Origin: Epiperipatus broadwayi | Lineage: Eukaryota; Onychophora; Udeonychophora; Euonychophora; Peripatidae | DNA length: 64,000 nucleotides | Reading direction: 5' to 3' | Assembly (NCBI GenBank): GCA_028023455.1 | Contig: JAQFVV010006221.1 | Span: 8,413,011 to 8,477,010, forward strand | In this document: positions 56,515 to 64,000 of the stretch, in pieces | Numbering within the stretch: the stretch's first letter is position 1 | Layout of the letters: the number at the start of each line of letters is the position of its first letter | The notes under the pieces: model-generated | What the model was told of the DNA's origin: nothing | What the model saw: only the letters and a program-made list of their open reading frames with translations | Database searches by the model: none | Position numbers and translations under genes: made by a program

Positions 56515-59203
56515 CAGGGGTCAGTAACCTTTTGGTAGTGTGGTGCCGAACGTATGTTACAATGTTATTCCATGTGCCGTCATGGTTTTACCAACCTTAT
56601 TATATTATATTATATTATCAAAATTGGTTCAGTTATAATGGGCTTCAAAGTTATATATAATATTATAGTATATAATATACACTACTATATAATATATACT
56701 ACTATATAATATATACTTTTAAAGTCCATTATAATTGGATCTTATATTATTGGTCATTCAGTATTTTAAAATATTTAGCATCATGTGAAAAGTACTTTTT
56801 TTAAATTTGTAATTTTTAACATGCTTATTAAAAATTATATTACAAATTATAAATTACAACTTTTTACCTATACAAAATATATAATTTCAATAAGAAAAAA
56901 ATATCATGGATTCTAATATGATAAGTCATTTTTTATTATTAAAGTAAATTAATGTGAACCTTGCCCTTGTAGCTCTTTGCTCAATGTCAGGTATGTAATT
57001 GGTCACTTTTAGCTTCACACATGCTTCTGAATGTTCAGGTATTAGACAACTTCTTTGTGAACTCAAAATATTTTTCATATGTGAGAAAATTTGTTCACAT
57101 AAGTAAGTTGAACCAAATGCTGAAAGCAGAGCACAAGCAGGTTTTTTTTTTACAAAGAATTAAATCTTTTAGGTAATGATATCCAACAATTGAAAATGAC
57201 AGCAGACTTTTGTAGACAGTTCCCTTCAAAAGTTTTCTGCAATTCTTCAAATTTAGATTTCCACAATTCTGATGACATCAATTTGATTAATTCCATTTCA
57301 AAACTATCAATATCCATCCATTCAAAAACAGATAAATCAAATGGAGTCATCTTTAAATCAATTAAGTCAGGCATGATGAGGAAAGAAAATATGGCTTAGT
57401 GTATTTGGAAGTCTTCACATCATTTGGAAAATTCTTTTCTGAGAACTTCAATGTATTTTTGAAGCTCATCTTTGTTAATGTTAAATTTATTTGCATGGGC
57501 CTTTACATTTGGAAAGTACTTGTGGGTGTTAGTGGTAATATCACACCAAAATATATCTAATTTTGATGCAAATCCTTTCCAATATTCAAAAAGTTCTATT
57601 ACTGTTTGATCCTTCCCTTGCAAATGCAAGTTCAGGTATTTAATTATATCGTCAGAAACATCAATTTGCATAAACAGCCTTCATCATTTATTTCTGGATA
57701 ATGTTGTTCTTTTTCATCAAGAAACATCTTGATTTCTTTCAGACATGATACAAACCTTTTCAAGACATTACCTTAACTAATCCAACAAACATTGCTGTAT
57801 AGAGGGAGGTCTATATATGTACTATTCATTTCTTGCAAAAGGGATTTAAATTGTCTATGTGTTAATGAAGAATGAGAAAGTATGAAATTAATTATTTTAA
57901 TGACAGTGTCCATTACAGAATTCAAGCATTGTGATGAAATTTTTGCAACAAAATTTTCCTGGTGTATAATGCAATGGAAACTCAATATTCGATGTTTAAT
58001 ATGATTTTCAAGAAGTTTAACAAATCCCTTTTTCTTTCTGACCATTGCATGATTAGCATCAGTAGTAACACTAAATATTTTATTTATGTTGATTTTCTGA
58101 TTTTCAAAATAAATGAAAAATGCAGTGAAAATATCATGTCCCTTTGTTGTACCAGTAAGAGGAATCAAGCAACACAATCCTTCATAAATATGGTTGTTGT
58201 CACAATATCATGCAACTATTGCTAGGTGTGCCACATCATTTACATCAGTGCTTTCATCAACAGCAACACTGAATGCAACAGCTTGCTGTAAACTGTTTTT
58301 CTCTTTTGTTGTTACATCTTTGGTCATGTCAATTATTCTTTTTTGAACTGATCTCGCAGAAGCTGGTATTTCTTGAATCCGAGACAGTATCATTTGTTTA
58401 TTATATGGTAGATCACTGAATAAGATGTTAGCATTTTTCAAAAACGTTTCTTTGAGGAACTGTCCATCTGTGAAAGGTTTGCCTTTCAAAGCCACACAAT
58501 GAACAATTGGGTGGCTTTATTTTGGGTTCCAATTATTTGTCTAAAATAATTAGTTTGTTTCTTAACGGCAGAAACAGCTCTTTTTATAGCTTCTCTTTTC
58601 TCTCTGAATTTTTAAACATGAACACATGTTTAGTTTGATAATGTCTTTGTACACTTGAGGTACGACCTACAATACTTTCACAGCATAATATACACACAGC
58701 ACAATCTTTTTGCTGTACAAATTCATATTCATTTGTCCAAGAGTCTTGAAAAGAGCGAATATCATGTTTTTTTGTCTTTTGTGAGACACTTTGGGAATCT
58801 CTCAGTCACTATGCCATGAGAATCTCCTTTTTGAAAGAAGTGCCACCAATGAGCGTCGATTATTTACCATTCAATTACCGAAAGTAGCTTTCTAAAATTG
58901 ATAACATAATAAGCTTTTTATTTGGATTACATCTCATTTTTTAATTTTATCAGAAGTAAAATGTGAATATGTAGAATTTTTTTTCACTTGCAAACAAAAA
59001 TATCTTTCAAATGAAGTCAAGTGTATTATTTTCTGGTAAATAATGATTTAATCATAAATTCAATGTTGAATGTAAAAACAACAACAACAAAAAAAGATGC
59101 TGAAATTAAAATATATTTTTTATTATTTCAATTTATTCCGAGTGCCATTGATAACCATTGGCGTGCCAAGTATGGCACTGGTGCCATAGGTTGCCGACCC
59201 CTG
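56515..59203. mobile_element. hAT transposon (GTF2IRD2-like), autonomous-type but degenerate
   Basis: Starts CAGGGGTCAGTAACCTTTTG and its other end reverse-complements to CAGGGGTCGGCAACCTATGG: matching hAT terminal inverted repeats about 2.69 kb apart. The transposase relic lies between them on the minus strand. Flanking 8-bp strings (TTGCATGA and GTCTAGGA) no longer match, so the TSD has decayed or recombined. The flanks carry a GPCR-like coding trace. Confidence 0.88.
56950..58795 (-). pseudogene. hAT transposase of the GTF2IRD2-like group, frameshifted
   Basis: DNA transposase that would bind the element's ends and cut and rejoin DNA. In order: a zinc finger CAVCILCCES...RHYQTKH (about 58620-58720); a KKQTNYFRQIIG helix; 58208-58495 with KGKPFTDGQFLKETF and AFSVAVDESTD, the catalytic-core start with the first acidic residue in DEST; 57773-58177 with TTDANHAMVRKKKGFV (second acidic residue) and FHCIIHQENF (the CxxH motif); then a KIINFI...HRQFKSLLQEM stretch. 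57420-57671 and 57150-57374 follow as helical parts, and 56960-57140 gives CALLSAFGSTYLCEQIFS, the hAT dimerisation domain. At least four frameshifts or stops separate these parts. Confidence 0.88.
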
Positions 59204-59212
59204 GTCTAGGAT

Positions 59213-59398
59213 GTCTTCTTTTTACAGCAGGCAGTTGCTGGAAATCTCCAATCTGGATGATGATAGTTACAGATCATTATGGCATATAGGATAGGGTTCG
59301 AGATCACCATCTTTACCATAGGAAAAATGGCAAATTTATGCCCTCCAATCCCACCATTTCAAAGTAAAATGGACATGAATTCTGGTAGCAACACTTTT
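59213..59398 (-). pseudogene. class-A GPCR-like TM7 and helix-8 fragment
   Basis: One minus-strand frame encodes KVLLPEFMSILL, a stop, then GGHKFAIFPMVKMVISNPIL followed by YAIMICNYHHPDWR and ATACCKKKTS before a stop. NPILY fits the NPxxY motif ending TM7 of rhodopsin-type receptors, and the following amphipathic stretch ending in CC resembles helix 8 with palmitoylation cysteines. The preceding residues are hydrophobic. The opsin lysine is not in the expected place (K is one residue off), so an opsin cannot be claimed. It may be a decayed exon or a chance frame. Confidence 0.35.
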
Positions 59399-60329
59399 CA
59401 AAATTTACAGAGTAAGCTTTAGAGTGTCAAAAAATTACAGTATTTATATGATTTTCAAATCCTATATTATTTTGTCAACAAGATAGATTTATAGCTGGTA
59501 ACTCCATTAGCACTTGTTTACTATCTTATTTTTAATTTATAAAATTGATTTAACTTTTATTTAAATTTTAAACCAAGTACTTTTAATTTAACTTGGGATG
59601 CCTAAATTCCCAAAAGTCTGGTTAGCCCAGTGAATCTTTGTTATTTATAAAATGTATTTTAGAAAATATTATTGTAAAAAAATAAGTTTTAAAAACCTTG
59701 GTCACACACTATATTGATACAGATACGTGGTGGTGTGATTTTTGTTTACTACAACTTTAATTTAAAATTAAGAATTATTAAAAACTTTAAAATAACATTC
59801 CATTATATATGTATCATAGTGATATGTGGATTTCATACATACACGTGCAATTTCCAATATAAAATAACAAATTGACTTCTTTTTAATAAAATTAAATCTA
59901 TAATTTAAAAGATTTAAATTTTAAATAAGATATTCATGCTGTAGTATATATATAAACCGATGATATTACAGTTGTTTATTTACATATATATATATATATA
60001 TAACTGTGTTAATGCTTATATTCATGTCCTCAAAGGGTTTAAAACTAGCATAGATGAAGCTACAAGGTAAAATAGATGAAACATATATTGTCATACTGCT
60101 TTATTTATAAGAGTATCAACATTTTACACTGTCTTTTGTTCATTATTGGTTTTGATTGAATAGGCTGTGTTTATATAACAGCTAGTAGTTACATGCTCTT
60201 ATAAGTTAGCTTGTAATTTTAATAGTGACCAGATGGCGCAAAGATACTCAATCTGCAATCTTTGTGTCTCTTTTTTATTTGTTGTAGTTTGTACTAAAAT
60301 GTTGCTGGATATCATCTGATGCTATTGCT
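59399..60329. other. non-coding DNA
   Basis: No upstream exon of the GPCR-like fragment could be recognised. (TA)n runs near 59990. Confidence 0.5.
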
Positions 60330-63300
60330 CAGGCTGAATATACACCATAGGCACCAAAAAGCATAGAGAGCTAAGATTGCTGCTTGTGTTATAGGGACTG
60401 CCATCTTGTGTTCAAATCTGTTAGCTGCTGTATAGTTAGTTCATCTTGTTCTACATTGATTCAGCATGTTGTTCTGTGTAGTATTTAGTGCTGTACAATT
60501 GTAAAATATTTGTTGTGTTTCTTCAGCATCATGCCATAAGTTGCAGAATTGATCTACAAAGGTGGCAATGGCATAAGAAATAGGATGTTGGTAGTGCAAA
60601 TAGGTTTAGCTTGATCAAGAAGTTGAAAAACTTTGGTTCCATTGACCCTTTTCTGAAGTTTTTAAGGAGTTTCTTGTTGTTTGCTTCCAGAATTGGACTA
60701 AAATTATGATTATTTGTGTCTGAGTTGATCAGCTCATATATCTGCCAATATGTATACTTGTTATCAAATGTAAGCATTGTAGTTCCAACATTAATCTGTG
60801 CTGAGTGTGCTAATGATACAAGATATCCATATGTGGAAGCATGGACCATCTGCCGAGATTACGTCAAGGAGACATTGAAGTTGCTGAAACCTTGCAGGGA
60901 TTTTTGCCAGTAGATTTATTGTTTGTTTTTTTTGCATGTTGAATACTTATATTGTGTGGAGTCCCAGATCATTGTATATAGTTGATTGACTCAGTTGTTT
61001 GATGGAAATGACTATGGTTTTCCTACTCCATAGTAATTTGCTATTGAGTACGTTAAATAGGTGCACTTTTTAGTTTAGAAATAAGTATGCATTTGATAAC
61101 AATGCGACTATGTTGTTTGCTTTCTGTTTGAGTTTATTTTGCAGTGTTTGTCACATCCCATAGACTCCCAGATAAAATGGGAATCAGAGAAATGAGGTAT
61201 GGTTTCCTTGACATAATTGTGAGTGTGATTTGTTAGTGGAAATGAACAATGCTGATTTTTTGCTGAGGATGAATACTTTGTGTGTGTGGCTGTATAATTC
61301 TGTAGTATTCTTTTCAATACTGGTATTTCATTGTGTGATGTCAGAAACACTGTTACATCATCTATGTATGCGATGCATGAAATACATTGGGAAGGTTGTG
61401 GTATTAATATTCTTGGCAACTCATTTTCAATCTGTTTTAGGAATAGATTTATGTATAGGATAAGCAGCAGTGAGCTGAGTGGGGATCCTTGTGAAATTGA
61501 TTGTGTGGGAGTAAATGATGTTCTGTTTCTCCCAATAAGTGTGAGGTTTATCTTTTGGTTGAGTATTAGATTGATGATGTATAGTAGAGTAAGTGGAACT
61601 GCTGTATTAGCAAGGATGTTCATTAAGACATCTATTGTTATGGAATCAAATGTTACCACTATATCTAGTTGAAATGCAATTGGGACATACTTTTTATTTT
61701 GTTGCATTACACATTGTATCATTTTAAATACAAGTGTAGTCCATGGGGGGGGGATCTCTTCTTTGCATACTGCATATTTGATATCAGGGCAATATGTATG
61801 CTTCTATTTTATCTTCTATTTCATCTTTTCCCAATATTTTGATGTCCAACAGACTCACAAAGATGGGTCAAAGGTTACCCAGATTTGATATGGCTTCCAT
61901 TTTTTTGTTAAATGGGACTATTGCTATTGGATATAGTCCTCTAATATTGTATATTTTTTGTGATGGGAAGTTAGAAAGATTGCAAAGATACTTTGTGGTA
62001 AATTGTCTCAAATATGAAAATACAAATGCTGGTAGGCTGTTGGTTGCAGGATGGCAACAGTTGGGAATTTTTTCATGTTTTTTTGGCAAATTGTTGTATC
62101 CAAAATGGAATATTTGTTTCAGCTATTCCAAACTGATCAGTAGTTGGTGTGTATTGTCTGAGTTTGTAGTTTTTGCTTGAAATTCTGGTATATGTGGTCC
62201 AGCATGTTGTGTTCTGTGTAGACAATGTCTCTTATCTCAATTGTCATGGGTACTTTTCTGGTTGTTGCCCCAGTGTCCAGCAAATATATGAGCGGGTTCA
62301 TGTATGTAGTTGTATGAGGTATATTTTTCTTTTTTTGTGACAAGATATTCCTTTAATTGTTTACATGTATTGTGATACATCTGTATTAGTTTCAATATGT
62401 TTTAATGGGTGTTGTGCATGGGTTGGTGATGGTGATTCCCTTGTAGAGATCATCTGCTAATCCCATTAAATGGGAGGATGGGGTTGAGTACCTTTTCATG
62501 TGCTGAATGTTGAGGATAGTATGTTAATGAATGATTGGTGCTTTTGAATTAGGTCTTGTGGCATATCTTTAGTTTTATTTAGCATGATATAAGTCTCTGA
62601 AAATAGGAATTCAGTAGTGGTTGTTGGGAGTAGGAGCCTGGTTGTTTTTTCTAGATGAATAAATGTTATTTTGAGCTCTGATAAATTTATTGCGATGGTT
62701 GGTCTGAAAATGGGCTTGGATTGAATTGGAAGTTGATTAGGTGATGAAGTATTGGCTAGATCAATAAGTGTGACATAAAGTCGATTACAGAATGATACTG
62801 AATCTGCATCAATAAAACCCTGAGCACTCATGAGTGGCAGGTTTATTTGATGTAGCCATTTTGTATTGAATTTTGTTTAACATAAGTTAAAATCACTCAT
62901 TAATGTTGTTGAGTTGTGGCTGGTTGGAGAGTTTATTATGAGAATTATACATGCAATTATGTTGGGGCCTGAGGGTATGTACACAAAGATAATGGTGGGT
63001 GTGGTAATTTGATGCTTGGATGTAGTTATTAGAAGATGCAAGTCCATGTAAACAATTTTAAAGATTGAAAAGCTGCAGTTTGAGGCTATGAGTAAGGCAT
63101 ATGTCCACATAAGGAGATGATGTGTCCATGGAGTATGTGGAAAAACCTTTGTTATAAAGATATGGGCTGTTTTAATTTGTGATCTGTTATAGATTTTTGT
63201 TTCTAGCAGCCCTTATATTTGTGGTTGTATTATGCTAATCCATTTATTAAACTGATATATTTTTCCTATTGAATTAATGCCTCTAACATTTAGAGCTAAT

Positions 63301-63990
63301 ATTTTAATTTTCACTAACAGTGTAATTGGTATTAGTGTGTATTTTTTGTTATGGTTCCTTTGGAGCTTTACAGTGTATATTTTCAATGACTTGTTTTATC
63401 CCTATTTTGTTTTTATCTATTTTGTTTGCTTTTGTGTCATTCTTCTGTTTTGGTTTTTGTGTTGTGTTTGTGAGTTTTGTGCTTCTTCATTTTGTGATAT
63501 TGTGGTTATTAAACTGTTTTCAAATAAGTTTGTATTTCCATTAAACTTGATTCTTCATTTGTATTATCAATGATTGGTGAATTAGGTTTATCATCATCTG
63601 TCTTTATTTTTTTTTGTTAGCTTCTTTCTGGTAAGTCTCTCAGGCTTTCTTGTACTTTCTGGGTGGATTTATTAAATTGCATTATTGTACTAGGGCTTCT
63701 TGGAGATAGAAGTAAATCCATAATTTCTACATCTGTCTTATTGATAATAATATGTTGTGTGTTTATATTTGTTCTGCAATCAAATTAAGGCATACATACA
63801 CTTGTTTTACTTGTTATTATTTTTTTGGTCTCCATTTTGTTTTTGATCATATTCATAGTTTTGGTATCTGTGAACAAGTCTATTAAGTCTAAGCTTGGTG
63901 CCTCTGCTTTTTTTTTTTTGCTGTTATTATTTCTTTGAGTCATTTGTGCACTGCTATCCTTGACAATGCCTACCTTTTCAATGGTTTGCT
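60330..63990 (-). pseudogene. LINE family C: ORF1-like, endonuclease, RT and C-terminus, degenerate
   Basis: The longest LINE in the window, minus strand, running off the right edge. 63500-63990 is a charged, K/Q/N-rich ORF1-like region. Near 63140-63300 is the start of an APE-type endonuclease (NVRGINSIGKIYQFNKW then an LLETK-like motif with the catalytic glutamate). 62877-63110 gives PTIIFVYIPSGPN and a terminal SDFNLC (usual GDFN). 62496-62831 and 61794-62343 are linker and early RT. 61108-61722 is the RT palm, with SQGSPLSSLLLILYIN and AYIDDVTVF (usual ADD; here IDD). 60529-60849 is the C-terminal region, resembling the 34.5-35.5 kb fragment. Stops and frameshifts occur throughout. Confidence 0.85.
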
Positions 63991-64000
63991 TTTCAGTGTT

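Noticed and set aside
59213-59398. Opsin assignment for the GPCR-like fragment
   Set aside because: The Schiff-base lysine is not at the expected distance from NPxxY, and only one fragment is available.

Overview
This is AT-rich metazoan nuclear DNA, roughly three-quarters A+T by eye. It looks like large-intron or intergenic sequence: it is not gene-dense and shows no bacterial features. The phylum cannot be fixed from the sequence. Penelope-like elements (PLEs), hammerhead ribozymes, RTE-like LINEs and GTF2IRD2-like hAT transposons fit invertebrates such as chelicerates, molluscs or cnidarians. The only confident host coding sequence is one 165-bp exon (26753-26917, minus strand) of a polypeptide N-acetylgalactosaminyltransferase, with both splice sites visible. 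A weaker host candidate is a class-A GPCR-like TM7/C-tail fragment near 59.2-59.4 kb, with a hAT transposon inserted beside it.

Almost everything else is mobile DNA of many ages. Three LINE lineages are present as wrecks: family A (9.2-11.5, 23.9-24.6 and 39.96-40.11 kb, ending in an ACATC-type short repeat); family B, RTE/CFDP2-like (18.4-19.5, 27.6-29.5, 31.5-31.8, 44.3-45.8 kb); and family C (34.5-35.5 and 60.3-64.0 kb). Nine very compact tRNA-derived SINEs (about 100 bp) lie between 1.2 and 49.3 kb, several bounded by perfect 10-16 bp target-site duplications (TSDs). There are two hAT MITEs with 8-bp TSDs (1971-2461, 48242-48563) and one degenerate 2.7-kb hAT with transposase (56515-59203).

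The most striking content is a network of short (0.24-0.57 kb) elements, many folded back on themselves, flanked by 10-15 bp TSDs. Several sub-families (here X, Y and Z) carry minimal type-I hammerhead ribozymes. At least five copies keep the catalytic core and a paired stem I (16373-16412, 20209-20248, 25533-25576, 30750-30791, 50401-50444). Others have single core substitutions. A PLE fragment at 53.7-55.2 kb has the RT C-terminal region and the start of a GIY-YIG domain, with hammerhead-like motifs in its 3' region; it is the natural candidate for the family of machinery that mobilised them. I infer a PLE-related, ribozyme-bearing, non-autonomous retroelement system (retrozyme-like). Hammerheads in PLEs and animal retrozymes are known; the foldback architecture, the several sub-families and the long TSDs in one window are what deserve follow-up.

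Layout: 1-9 kb SINEs, a hAT MITE and one foldback; 9-11.5 kb LINE A with a nested SINE; 12.4-22.1 kb dense foldback/hammerhead elements plus LINE-B endonuclease; 23.9-25.7 kb LINE A and an inverted hammerhead pair; 26.7-26.9 kb GALNT exon; 27-36 kb LINE B/C, SINEs and hammerhead elements; 37-43 kb unclassified GC-richer blocks and a suspicious G/A-run block; 44-50.6 kb LINE B, SINEs, hammerhead elements and a MITE; 50.6-53.7 kb featureless; 53.7-55.2 kb PLE; 56.4-59.4 kb hAT with GPCR-like flanks; 60.3-64 kb LINE C.
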